Notes: a model not told the origin generated them from the sequence alone. A DNA stretch of 33,203 nucleotides from DAOTZS01 sp034434335 (GCA_034434335.1 DAOTZS010000256.1:1-33203), one strand, 5' to 3'; positions 22,352-30,747 are shown, counted from the stretch's first letter. Program-made: numbers and translations.

Positions 22352-24385
22352 CTATGGCAGGGCAAAGGTTGCCGTATCCAGGTTGACGAACTCCCCGTCG
22401 GATGTGCGCCGGTAGACGATCACGGTCACCCCATCTGGCCAGACACCGGCCGGCAGGGTGAACGCGTAGGCGTCGGCCACCACCTCCCCCGGCGACCAAC
22501 GGGTGGTAGGATACGCACCGTGCACAGGATGGGCCAGGTCGCGTTGGGCGATCTCCTGGTTAGCCCGCCTCAGGCGCACCGAGACCGACCAGTCCTGGCT
22601 CGGCCGGCGGGGGGCCTGCCAGGCCAGCATCACCAGGAGTTGAGCCTCTTCCTCTCCGGATAGCTTCTGCCCAGCCGGCCCGGCACCCCGCCTCTCCACC
22701 CGGCCAGCGATCAGCCGCAGTTCCGTGCTGAAGTCATGCTTCCACGGCAGTGTCGCCTGACCCCAGTTAGGCAGCGTGTGCTGCGCAGCCGCGTTGAGCG
22801 CCACCAGGGTCTGGCCCAGGGCCGTGTAGTGCGCGTCGGGGCTGATTTCAGCAGGCACCAGGGGCAGGGCATCCCGTGTCACGGCCAAGAGCCCGCCATC
22901 TGCCAGGATCTCGCGCGCCTGGAGACTGGTCACCGGGCGCAGGTCCGCGCGCAGGCCCCAGATCTGGGTCAGATAGCTAAGGGCCAGGGTCTCGGGCAGG
23001 GTGCCGAAGATGGCCGTTCCTGGCAGCGGGTCATCGGCCAGGATGGCCCAGCCAGGCTCCAGAGCCGTATCCTCAGGACGGTTGCTGCAATCGGCGCGTG
23101 GGTACGAGATCGCTCCCCTGAAGGCCAGCAGGGCGACCAGCCCCAGCAGGACCAGGACGCGAGGCCAGGCACCTGGCAGGCCATGACTTGGGGCGCAGCT
23201 TTCGGCCGGCTGGGGAGCAGCACCCTTCCCTGGCCGCAGTCTTTCCCCTATGTGCCACGCCTGGTCGGCCAGGCGCGCGATGCCCAGGGTGAGCAGAGCA
23301 TAAACGGGCATGATCACCTGATACCAGTTCCCCAGCCGGTCAATCCAACAGAAGAGCAGATAAAGGAGCAGCGTCAGGTACAGGGTGAGAGCTTGCCGGC
23401 GCTCCAGCATGGCCCAACCCAGCAGCCCCGCCACCAGCCCCGGCCAGGTCATCTCGCCCCAGATCAGGCTGGGGAACTCGCTGGTGAAAAGGGGATGCCA
23501 GGACCAGGTCAGCTCTGCCCGGCCCTGGGCTGTGGAAAGGAAATCCCAGAACCACTGCCAGGTGCTGGCCCACTGACCAGCACCTCGCCATTCCGGGTGT
23601 TGCGCGCCGCGCACATAAACATAGGCATAGCTGAGCAGGGGCAGCAGGGCCAACGCAAGCGCTGCCACCCTGTAACGCGGCTGTTGGAAGAGCGCCAACC
23701 CCTTCTGCTGGCGGCTGGCGTTGGCCCATATGAACCATAACACCGGTGGGACGGCCACCAGGATAGTCACCTGGTGGGCCAGCCCGATGCCGACCAGCAG
23801 TGCCATCACCAGGAGGTAACTCTCGCGGCGGGTGCGCTGCCAGCGCCAGGCGCACAGGAACAACGCCAGTGTCCACGCCACGGCTGAGGTGTACTGCTCG
23901 GTCGTCACCGCGTAGTACCAGAAGAAGTAGGTGACTCCGTAGAAGGTGGTAACCAGGCAGGCTACGGGCCAATTACCCCTTCCCTGTCCTGTCACCTCCG
24001 GGGAGAGCCGGTACAGAAGCCACAGCGCCACCAGCGCCCACAGGGTCGAGTAGCTGGAGAGGATTGGGATGGGGTTGGCTCTCGGCCCCAGAACCAGCCG
24101 GCCCAGCCTGAACCACAGCCAGCCGCCCATGGTGTAGAGGGGATAGCCTGGCGCGTTGCCTGGACGGCCCTGCACCTGGGCATACTGATGGGTGATCAGG
24201 TCCCCGCCCACCAGTTCGTCGGGGCGCAGGCCATTGTCGAGGGTGAGGAGATAAAGCACAGCAAAGGCGATGACGAGGGTTGCGCCGGCCAGCCGTTGAG
24301 GCAGGTCAGCCCGGGGACCAGGACCACCCTTCCTGTTCTGCGAGGCTGGGCGCTCAGCCATGCTCGCCAGTGGCTGGATGTTCAT
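22352..24385 (-). CDS. DUF2723 family membrane glycosyltransferase (GT-C type)
   Basis: Large integral membrane protein of about 677 residues. The first loop carries the family motif: an acidic pair in LRPDELVGGDLITHQYAQ followed by APGYPLYTMGGWLWFRLG, matching the G-G-D and P-P-G-Y-P-L segments of DUF2723. These are related to protein O-mannosyltransferases that use polyprenyl-linked sugars outside the membrane. About ten or more helices follow (for example YLLTLD, VTTFYGVTYFFWYYAV and LLVMALLVGIGLAHQVTILV), then a soluble C-terminal domain from about residue 450. The frame is open to TTG 24421, but that TTG is the -35 box of a strong promoter, so ATG 24385 is chosen. The transcript is then predicted to be leaderless or nearly so; ATG 24361 is the alternative. 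Confidence 0.85.
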   Translation of the reverse strand: MNIQPLASMAERPASQNRKGGPGPRADLPQRLAGATLVIAFAVLYLLTLDNGLRPDELVGGDLITHQYAQVQGRPGNAPGYPLYTMGGWLWFRLGRLVLGPRANPIPILSSYSTLWALVALWLLYRLSPEVTGQGRGNWPVACLVTTFYGVTYFFWYYAVTTEQYTSAVAWTLALFLCAWRWQRTRRESYLLVMALLVGIGLAHQVTILVAVPPVLWFIWANASRQQKGLALFQQPRYRVAALALALLPLLSYAYVYVRGAQHPEWRGAGQWASTWQWFWDFLSTAQGRAELTWSWHPLFTSEFPSLIWGEMTWPGLVAGLLGWAMLERRQALTLYLTLLLYLLFCWIDRLGNWYQVIMPVYALLTLGIARLADQAWHIGERLRPGKGAAPQPAESCAPSHGLPGAWPRVLVLLGLVALLAFRGAISYPRADCSNRPEDTALEPGWAILADDPLPGTAIFGTLPETLALSYLTQIWGLRADLRPVTSLQAREILADGGLLAVTRDALPLVPAEISPDAHYTALGQTLVALNAAAQHTLPNWGQATLPWKHDFSTELRLIAGRVERRGAGPAGQKLSGEEEAQLLVMLAWQAPRRPSQDWSVSVRLRRANQEIAQRDLAHPVHGAYPTTRWSPGEVVADAYAFTLPAGVWPDGVTVIVYRRTSDGEFVNLDTATFALP

Positions 24386-24392
24386 AGCGGGG

Positions 24393-24421
24393 AATATAGC
24401 AGAGCGCGATTGGGGTGTCAA
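24393..24421 (-). promoter_or_regulatory. Near-consensus promoter, probably leaderless, for the DUF2723 gene
   Basis: On the minus strand: TTGACA (24421-24416), exactly 17 bp, TATATT (24398-24393). The first possible ATG is seven bases after the -10 box (24385), where transcription itself should start. Confidence 0.7.
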
Positions 24422-24462
24422 ACGGGGGCTTCACAGAGCGTATCCCGATTCGTTGGAAGGGT

Positions 24463-24491
24463 TTGTCCGTCTGAAGTTAAGGCAGTATAAT
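24463..24491 (+). promoter_or_regulatory. Promoter for the glutamine amidotransferase/murI genes
   Basis: TTGTCC (24463-24468), 17-bp spacer, TATAAT (24486-24491), divergent from the DUF2723 promoter with 41 bp between the two -35 boxes. The start site would be near 24498. Confidence 0.65.
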
Positions 24492-24583
24492 CGGGCAGGC
24501 GGGTGAAATGTCTGTCCGCGGCCATCTGTTCGTCAAGCTGCCGATTGCCAGCCTGTCAACCATGGTGTTATCGCATTCCAACT

Positions 24584-25339
24584 ATGCCAAACTCAACCCC
24601 CTTGCCTGATTGCCGGCCCTTGATCGGCATTCCTGCCGCCAATCAGGAGCCAAATGCCAGGGCCAACCGGCCCGATTTGGAGTTCCGTAGCACCTATACC
24701 AATGCCCTGGCTGCCTGCGGCGCCCTGCCGCTCATCATCCCATTGTGGTTAGCGGACGAGACCTTGCAGGCCATCTTCGCACGGCTAGACGGCCTCTGCC
24801 TGACCGGCGGTGTTGACGTGGACCCGGCTCACTACGGCGAAGAGCCTCATCCCGCCCTGGGCAGGGTGGATGCCGAGCGGGACCGCACCGAACTGCTGTT
24901 AGCCCGCTGGGCACTGCAGGCCGATCTGCCGATCCTGGCTATCTGCCGCGGCATTCAAGTGCTCAATGTTGCCGCCGGTGGCAGCCTTTACCAGGACATC
25001 GCGGCCCAGGTGCCCGGCGCGCTGCTCCACACCTATCGCCTGGCAGATTCACCCTGGGAGCGTCCCACCCATCGTGTGCGCATTGCCCACGACAGCAAGC
25101 TGGCCGCCCTGCTCGAGGTAGAAGAGTGGGCCACGAACAGCTTTCACCATCAGGCAGTCAGAGAGGTGGGTGAGGGCTTCCGGCCCGTGGCCTGGACCGA
25201 CGACGGCATCATCGAGGCCATCGAGCAGCCGGCCCGCAGGTTTGCTTTGGGGGTGCAGTGGCACCCAGAGGGCATGTTCGATAGCGACCCCCTGGCTCGC
25301 CGGCTGTTCGCAGCGTTTGTGGCCGCCTGTTGCCCTTGA
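24584..25339 (+). CDS. Class I glutamine amidotransferase, PuuD-like (peptidase C26)
   Basis: Gamma-glutamyl-gamma-aminobutyrate hydrolase-like protein of 251 residues. It contains the nucleophile Cys121 in ILAICRGIQVLNVAAGG, and the catalytic His227 and Glu229 in GVQWHPEGM. The approach loops LTGGVDVDPAHYGEEP and RDRTELLLARWA are characteristic of the PuuD branch. It should hydrolyse a gamma-glutamyl amide. The frame is open upstream to 24503, but those 27 residues are low-complexity and unlike the family, whose homology begins at RPLIGIPA. ATG 24584 lacks a good ribosome site, so the start is only moderately certain. MurI follows after 25 bases, so the two are probably co-transcribed. Confidence 0.88.
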   Translation: MPNSTPLPDCRPLIGIPAANQEPNARANRPDLEFRSTYTNALAACGALPLIIPLWLADETLQAIFARLDGLCLTGGVDVDPAHYGEEPHPALGRVDAERDRTELLLARWALQADLPILAICRGIQVLNVAAGGSLYQDIAAQVPGALLHTYRLADSPWERPTHRVRIAHDSKLAALLEVEEWATNSFHHQAVREVGEGFRPVAWTDDGIIEAIEQPARRFALGVQWHPEGMFDSDPLARRLFAAFVAACCP

Positions 25340-25364
25340 GATAGCCCGGGTAGGAGGGAGTGCC

Positions 25365-26240
25365 ATGCCCTCGGCTTCAGCTCCGCTGCCGGCCATTGGC
25401 CTGTTTGATTCCGGTGTCGGCGGCCTCTCGGTGCTGCGGGAGGTCATGCACCAGCTCCCCGCGCATCCGTTGATCTACCTGGCCGACCAGGCCAATGTGC
25501 CCTATGGGCAACGCTCCCTGACTGAGATCCGCCACCTGGCGGAGGGCATTACCCGCTTCTTGCTGGCACAGGGTGCTGATTTGATCGTCATCGCCTGTAA
25601 CACTGCCTCGGCGGCGGCGCTGCACTGGCTGCGTCAGCGCTATCCAGAGACACCTTTCGTAGGGATGGAGCCGGCGGTAAAGCCGGCAGCCGAGCGCACG
25701 CGCACCGGCCACATCGGGGTGATCGCCACGGCTGCTACTTTCCAGGGAGAGCTGTTTGCCAGCCTGCTTGACCGTTTCGCTCGCCAGGTGCGGGTGCATA
25801 TCCAGGTCTGCCCGGAGCTGGTGCCGTTGGTGGAGGCAGGGGAGCTGAACTCGCCCCGGGCGCGGCGGGCGGTGCAGGAATACCTGGCACCGTTGCTCAG
25901 CGCGGGGGTGGATGAGCTGGTATTGGGGTGTACGCACTATCCGTTCCTGCGGCCGCTGATTGAAGAGGTCGTGGGCCAGGATGTGGAGGTAATTGACCCG
26001 GCACCGGCCGTAGCCCGACAGGCGGCACGGGTCGCAGCGCAGCAGGCACGGCCGCTGGATGGCTTACTGGCGCCGGGCGAGCTGCGTTTTTTCACCACTG
26101 GCGACGCCGATCGTTTTCAGCGGGCCATTCAGACCCTGCTTGGCCTGCGCGCTGGCGTCGGACGAGCGAGCTGGCGCGCGGGGCAACTGGTGGCCACCGA
26201 CCAGGCCGTCTGCCATCCCTTGGGCGATATGCCGGCCTGA
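25365..26240 (+). CDS. murI: Glutamate racemase
   Basis: Cofactor-independent racemase of 291 residues that makes D-glutamate for peptidoglycan. The N-terminal signature is PAIGLFDSGVGGLSVLREV (9-27). The two catalytic cysteines are Cys78 in VIACNTASAAAL and Cys189 in VLGCTHYPFL, both in conserved context. The motif YLADQANVPYGQR (38-50) is also present. The frame is open back to 25170, but AGGAGG at 25352-25357 places the start at 25365. Together with the LysM/M23 hydrolase it shows that the organism makes peptidoglycan. Three hairpins follow the stop, the first an almost immediate 15-bp stem. Confidence 0.95.
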   Translation: MPSASAPLPAIGLFDSGVGGLSVLREVMHQLPAHPLIYLADQANVPYGQRSLTEIRHLAEGITRFLLAQGADLIVIACNTASAAALHWLRQRYPETPFVGMEPAVKPAAERTRTGHIGVIATAATFQGELFASLLDRFARQVRVHIQVCPELVPLVEAGELNSPRARRAVQEYLAPLLSAGVDELVLGCTHYPFLRPLIEEVVGQDVEVIDPAPAVARQAARVAAQQARPLDGLLAPGELRFFTTGDADRFQRAIQTLLGLRAGVGRASWRAGQLVATDQAVCHPLGDMPA

Positions 26241-26246
26241 TATCCC

Positions 26247-26280
26247 AAAGGATATCCCAAATCCGTTTGGGATATCCTTT
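26247..26280. terminator. Bidirectional stem-loop after murI
   Basis: AAAGGATATCCCAAA (26247-26261) pairs perfectly with 26266-26280 around a 4-nt loop, six bases after the murI stop. A-rich and T-rich edges on both arms suit an intrinsic terminator in either direction between these convergent genes. GATATCCCAA is also repeated just upstream. Confidence 0.65.
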
Positions 26281-26301
26281 TGGATATTTCATGTCACGGA
26301 G

Positions 26302-26332
26302 TTCAGCCCGGACGCGGGACGTCCGGGCTGAA
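26302..26332. repeat. REP-like palindrome in the murI / AlbA_2 gap
   Basis: TTCAGCCCGGACG pairs perfectly with its complement across a 5-base loop (13-bp stem). It is immediately followed by a second GAAGCCCTGCGGGCTAAG block. The TTCAGCCCG core also appears at 14993-15001, inside the palindrome at 14988-15001. Confidence 0.4.
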
Positions 26333-26360
26333 AGAGCGAAGCCCTGCGGGCTAAGAATCC

Positions 26361-26396
26361 AGCCCCCCTCGGTCCCGAGGGGGGCTTTGCCCCCTT
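26361..26396 (-). terminator. GC-rich hairpin after the AlbA_2/HATPase gene
   Basis: AGCCCCCCTCG (26361-26371) pairs perfectly with 26376-26386 (11 bp, 4-nt loop). It lies 22 bases beyond the stop of the minus-strand gene. It is very GC-rich and lacks a clear T-run on that strand, so it is a possible terminator or another REP. Confidence 0.4.
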
Positions 26397-26407
26397 AGCC
26401 GGGCGGT

Positions 26408-27778
26408 TTACTTGAGAATATAGTACGTCCCCTTCTTGTCCCCCACCTTCATGATCAACCCTTTGTCCACCAGGTCGGCCAGATCGAGGCGTAAGGTCTC
26501 AGGTGAAACGTCAGGGCAGAGCTCGCGGTACTCGCGGTTGGTGATGCGGCCGAATTCCTGCAGGTATTGCAGGGCGCGCATCTGGCGCTCGTTCATGCGG
26601 CCCTCCCATTCGGGCAGGGCCCGGCGGGCCGGGCCGCTTGGCCGACGCAGGATGACGGTGAAGGAGTAGGGGGTGGCGCGGAATTCCGGGGGTGGATGCC
26701 CAGCCTGGACCATCTCCTCGATCATACGGTCAATGCCCAGGCCCAATTGCTCGATATAGCCCCATTCGAACAACCCGTTTACCAGGCGGGGATTGCGGGA
26801 GAAGTGCTCCTCGACGATGTTGTCGAGGGTGATATAGCCGGGCAGGCCGCCCGGGCTGCTCACCTCCACCCGATCGTCGAACTGGCGGATCTCGACGCGG
26901 CGGCCCGTCAGACGGTAGTCGCGGTGGCAGACAGCGTTGACCAGGGCTTCGCGCACAGCAAAGGGGGGATAGAGCATACGGTCTTCGCGCTTCAGCCCGC
27001 GCACGACTGCCTCGCCCCGCATCTCTTGCAGAAGGATAGCCCAGCAGGACTCGATGACGCGCGCCAGCGCGCCGTTGAACTCCTCGCGGCGGCTATAGCC
27101 GGCCAGGCCACCCGGCCCGCGCGGGTCGCTGCCAGGGAAACGCACGTAGATCAGGCCACTTTGGGGGATGAAGAACTGGGGGTTTTTGCCGAAGAGCAGC
27201 ATACCGGCCACGGTGATCTCCCCCTGGGGGTTCAAGGCACCGATGGCCTGCAGCAGCTCTTCCTCGGTCTGGCCCAGGTCGCGGCCCAGCCGCGCGGTGC
27301 GGCGCTGGATGTAGTCGGCAATCACCTCTTCATCCAGATCGGCCCACTCCGCGCCGGCCACCACTTCCATCTCGAAGTCGCCGCTGGCTTTGGTAGCTGC
27401 CAGGAGTTTGATGCGGGTGCCGTCGAGCGGCTCGTTGCCGGCATGGGTGCGCACCAGCACCCGGCCGTCGGCCAGGGCGTGCAGCTCAGTGCTACGCGGC
27501 ACGGTGATCGCCACTGCCACGCCGTTGCGGTCTTCGAACTGCTGCCATTCGGTGCGCACCAGCGGCCGACATTGGCTCAGCGCGGCGCGCAGGGCGCTCT
27601 CGGCGTCTTCGAGCTGCAGGGTGCCGGTCACCTGCCCACCCGCATCCACGCCGAGCAGCACCGTGCCGCCGTCGGCGTTGGCGAATGCCACCAGCGTCTC
27701 GGCCAACAGGTCGGCGGCTGGCTCAGGCATCACTTCCAGTTGCAGGCCGATTCCACGGCGCAGTAAGCTGCTGAGCAT
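26408..27778 (-). CDS. AlbA_2 / HATPase_c_4 / winged-helix protein (Schlafen AlbA-like)
   Basis: A 456-residue protein with three parts. The AlbA_2 (Schlafen-like) region at about 15-110 has AETLVAFANADGGTVLLGVD. A HATPase_c_4 region at about 250-380 carries YPPFAVREALVNAVCHRDYR, with Asn at the usual ATP position, then VEVSSPGGLPGYITLDN and the EWGYIEQLGLGIDRMIEEM segment. The C-terminal winged helix (about 395-456) begins ERQMRALQYLQEFGRITNREY. Such proteins are annotated as transcriptional regulators or RecG-like helicase relatives, but their biochemical role is unclear. A GGGGGTGAG stretch precedes the ATG. It lies 105 bases downstream of gyrA on the same strand and could be co-transcribed. 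Confidence 0.88.
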   Translation of the reverse strand: MLSSLLRRGIGLQLEVMPEPAADLLAETLVAFANADGGTVLLGVDAGGQVTGTLQLEDAESALRAALSQCRPLVRTEWQQFEDRNGVAVAITVPRSTELHALADGRVLVRTHAGNEPLDGTRIKLLAATKASGDFEMEVVAGAEWADLDEEVIADYIQRRTARLGRDLGQTEEELLQAIGALNPQGEITVAGMLLFGKNPQFFIPQSGLIYVRFPGSDPRGPGGLAGYSRREEFNGALARVIESCWAILLQEMRGEAVVRGLKREDRMLYPPFAVREALVNAVCHRDYRLTGRRVEIRQFDDRVEVSSPGGLPGYITLDNIVEEHFSRNPRLVNGLFEWGYIEQLGLGIDRMIEEMVQAGHPPPEFRATPYSFTVILRRPSGPARRALPEWEGRMNERQMRALQYLQEFGRITNREYRELCPDVSPETLRLDLADLVDKGLIMKVGDKKGTYYILK

Positions 27779-27869
27779 GGGATCTCACCCCCAAAGACTC
27801 TGGACTCCCGCAAGGCGGAGCCAGCCTGTTACCGTTGCCGCGGGCCGCAGGCAGGGCGGGCTGGCGCGT

Positions 27870-27882
27870 CTGAATAGTTACG
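27870..27882. repeat. Copy of the 13-mer CGTAACTATTCAG (inverted) by the gyrA stop
   Basis: CTGAATAGTTACG is the exact complement of 3945-3957, the left end of the candidate element in the transporter gap. No matching partner was seen nearby, so it may be a solo end or a chance match. It abuts the gyrA stop codon at 27884-27886. Confidence 0.3.
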
Positions 27883-27883
27883 A

Positions 27884-30454
27884 CTACTCTTCGCGGCCGT
27901 TACCGCCGTTCTCCTCCTCGGATATCCAGCCCTGCGCGCGCCGGCCGACGCGCGCAGCAGGTCCATCCATCGCCGCGGCCAGGCGCGCCATGGCTGCAAT
28001 CACGTCATCCTCATCCGGCGTGATGATCCGCACCCCGCGCGTCAGGCGCCCCATCTGGCTGATGGTGCTGACAGGGGTGCGCAGGGCAACCCCGTTGGCG
28101 GTGATGATGGTCACCTGATCCTGGGGTTGCACGACCCGGGCCGCCACCACCTTGCCTGTCTGCTCCAGCCTGTTATGAGCCACCGCCCAGACACCCTGGC
28201 TGGCCCGGCTGTGCCGCGGAAACTCGTCCAGCGGCATGCGCTTGCCCCAACCCCGCTCGGTAATGAGCAGGAGATCGCCTCCTGGCTCCACCACGTCGCA
28301 AGCCGCGATACAGTCGTGATCGCTCAAGCGCATGGCCATCACGCCAGATGCCATGCGGCCCATAGGGCGCACCTCGCTTTCGTGGAAGCGCAGAGCGCGG
28401 CCACCAGCGCTGACAATGATCAAGTCGCGATCCCCGGTGGTAGCGCGCGCCCAACCCAGTTCGTCCCCCGGCTCCAGGCTCATGGCCATGATGCCGCTAG
28501 GCCGTACAGTAGCGAACTCGCTCAGGCGCATGCGCTTGATGCGGCCCTGGCGGGTGAGCAGGGTGATGTACTCGGCCTGTTCGAAATCAGGCACCACCAG
28601 CAGGGTGGTCACCCGCTCATTGGGGGCCAGGTTCAGGAAGTTGACCAGGGGCAAGCCGCGGCCATCGCGCGCGGCGTCGGGGAGGGCAAACACGCGCTGG
28701 CTGTAGACCCGTCCCCGGTTGGTAAAGAAGAGGAGGTAGTCCAGGGTTTGGGCGAAGAGGAGGTCGACAACCTCATCCTCCTCCTTAGTGCGCATCCCCT
28801 GCACCCCGCGGCCGCCGCGGCGCTGCGAACGGTAAGCGCTGAGAGGAGTGCGTTTGACATAACTTGCCTGCGTGACGCTGATCAAGACCTTTTCCTGGTG
28901 GATCAGGTCCTCTTCTGAGAAGTCTTCGGCGGCCTGGGGCACGATCTGAGTGCGGCGGGCATCGCCAAAGCGCTCTTTGAGGGCCAGCACCTCCTCTTTG
29001 ACCACCGCCAGGACGCGCGCGGGGTCGGCCAGCAGCTCCTGATAGGCGGCGATTTGCCCAAGCAGGGTGTTATATTCCTCCTCCACCTTCTGGCGTTCCA
29101 GGCCGGCCAGCCGGCGCAGTTGCATGTCCAGGATGGCCTGGGCCTGGCGCTCGCTCAGTTCAAAGCGGCCGATCAGCTCGGCTTTGGCTGCATCGGCGCT
29201 CTCGGCCCCGCGGATGATGCGGATCACCTCGTCCAGGAACCGGAGCGCGATGCGCAGGCCCTCCAGGATGTGAGCGCGCTCCTGCGCCATGCGCAACAGA
29301 TAGGCCGTGCGCCGGGTGATGACCTCAATGCGGTGCTCTACATAGTGTTGAAGCGCCCGCTTGAGGTTAAGCAGCCGGGGCTCACCATCCACCAGGGCCA
29401 GCATGTTCACCCCAAAGGTGGTCTGCAAGGGGGTGTATTTGAAAAGCCGGTTGAGCACCTTGCGGGGCAGGGCACCGCGCTTGAGCTCGATCACGATCCG
29501 CATCCCCTGCCGATCTGATTCATCGCGCAGGTCGCTGATGTCGCTCAAGCGGCCGTCCCGCACCAGCTCGGCGATGCGCTCGAGAATGGTGCTCTTGTTG
29601 AGCTGGAAGGGGATGGCGCTGACCAGGATGCGGAAGCGGCCGGCGCTCAGCTCTTCGATCTGGGTGACGGCGCGCAGGGTCAGCCGGCCCTTGCCGGTGC
29701 CATAGGCCTGCCTGATCTCTTCGCGGCCCATCAGGATGCCGCCGGTGGGGAAATCTGGCCCCTGGATAAACGTCATCAGCTCGTCAACGGTGATCTCCTC
29801 CAGGCGCTCCCAGTGGTCCACCAGATAGGCGATGGCGTCGGCCAGTTCGTTGAGGTTGTGAGGTGGGATGTTGGTGGCCATGCCGACCGCGATGCCGCTG
29901 TTGCCGTTGAGGAGCAGGTTGGGCAGCAGGGCAGGCAGCACGGCCGGTTCCTGGAGGCTGCCGTCGAAGTTATCTACCCAGTCCACCGTTTCTTTGTCAA
30001 TATCGGCCAGCATGGCTTCGGCCACGGGTGCCAGCCGGGCCTCGGTGTAGCGCATGGCGGCCGGCGAGTCGCCGTCCACCGAGCCGAAGTTACCCTGGCC
30101 GTCTACCAGCGGGTAGCGCAGGCTGAAGTCCTGCGCCATGCGGGCCATAGCCTCGTATACGGCCGCGTCGCCGTGGGGGTGATACTTACCCAGTACCTCG
30201 CCGACGATGCGGGCCGACTTCTTATAGGATGAGCCGGGTCGCAGCCCCATGTCGTGCATGGCGTAAAGGATGCGGCGTTGGACGGGTTTCAGGCCATCGC
30301 GGGCGTCGGGCAGGGCGCGGGCGACGATCACGCTCATGGCGTAATCAAGATATGACCCGCGCATCTCTTCTTCGATGCTGATTGGTCGGACGATGCCGAT
30401 ATCGGTGGGCATGGCCGACGCGGGGCTGGCCAGCGACACGAACTCGTTATCCAT
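27884..30454 (-). CDS. gyrA: DNA gyrase subunit A
   Basis: Type II topoisomerase subunit of 856 residues that breaks and rejoins DNA during negative supercoiling. It shows YLDYAMSVIVARALPDARDGLKPVQRR (35-61), IVGEVLGKYHPHGDAAVYEAM (83-103), the catalytic Tyr136 in AAMRYTEARL, and the GyrA box QRRGGRG (544-550), which separates gyrase from topoisomerase IV. Six C-terminal beta-pinwheel repeats follow, and the tail is acidic (SEEENGGNGREE). GAGGAGC precedes the ATG, with TATAAT at 30489-30484 but no clear -35. The residue corresponding to E. coli Ser83 is Ala97, and Asp87 is Glu101, so the quinolone-determining region differs from the sensitive type. gyrB is not in the window. Confidence 0.96.
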   Translation of the reverse strand: MDNEFVSLASPASAMPTDIGIVRPISIEEEMRGSYLDYAMSVIVARALPDARDGLKPVQRRILYAMHDMGLRPGSSYKKSARIVGEVLGKYHPHGDAAVYEAMARMAQDFSLRYPLVDGQGNFGSVDGDSPAAMRYTEARLAPVAEAMLADIDKETVDWVDNFDGSLQEPAVLPALLPNLLLNGNSGIAVGMATNIPPHNLNELADAIAYLVDHWERLEEITVDELMTFIQGPDFPTGGILMGREEIRQAYGTGKGRLTLRAVTQIEELSAGRFRILVSAIPFQLNKSTILERIAELVRDGRLSDISDLRDESDRQGMRIVIELKRGALPRKVLNRLFKYTPLQTTFGVNMLALVDGEPRLLNLKRALQHYVEHRIEVITRRTAYLLRMAQERAHILEGLRIALRFLDEVIRIIRGAESADAAKAELIGRFELSERQAQAILDMQLRRLAGLERQKVEEEYNTLLGQIAAYQELLADPARVLAVVKEEVLALKERFGDARRTQIVPQAAEDFSEEDLIHQEKVLISVTQASYVKRTPLSAYRSQRRGGRGVQGMRTKEEDEVVDLLFAQTLDYLLFFTNRGRVYSQRVFALPDAARDGRGLPLVNFLNLAPNERVTTLLVVPDFEQAEYITLLTRQGRIKRMRLSEFATVRPSGIMAMSLEPGDELGWARATTGDRDLIIVSAGGRALRFHESEVRPMGRMASGVMAMRLSDHDCIAACDVVEPGGDLLLITERGWGKRMPLDEFPRHSRASQGVWAVAHNRLEQTGKVVAARVVQPQDQVTIITANGVALRTPVSTISQMGRLTRGVRIITPDEDDVIAAMARLAAAMDGPAARVGRRAQGWISEEENGGNGREE

Positions 30455-30621
30455 GAAAGCTCCTCAAAGGGTAGTTTGAGGATATTATAGCGCGGAAGTG
30501 CTGTTTGGGCTATTTGGGGTGTGTGGGGTTGTGGGGCAGAAGCGCGGAGTACGAGGGGTGCCCGATCACAGGATTACCCCGCGCCGCTATCGGACGTAGA
30601 GCCCCGTTTGAACCTGCCGGG

Positions 30622-30651
30622 TTGGACCAAAAATCGTTGTCGCAGTAAAAT
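30622..30651 (+). promoter_or_regulatory. Putative promoter of the STAND/TPR gene with flanking direct repeats
   Basis: TTGGAC (30622-30627), 18-bp spacer, TAAAAT (30646-30651). TCGTTGT occurs twice in direct orientation, at 30634-30640 and 30653-30659, on each side of the -10 box, which could be an operator. The predicted leader then folds a 9-bp hairpin (30670-30678 with 30691-30699). Confidence 0.4.
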
Positions 30652-30747
30652 GTCGTTGTATCTGTTCCCCTGTTGCGGCCGGAGGACCGACCGCAACAGC
30701 CCTGGCTCTGATCGTTCACCAATCGGCGGGCCTGCGAGGTGACGGAC

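Noticed and set aside
30490..30621. A gene in the gap upstream of the STAND gene
   Set aside because: Short frames exist on both strands, but none has a ribosome site or recognisable protein features; the gap holds only the gyrA -10 region and the putative STAND promoter.
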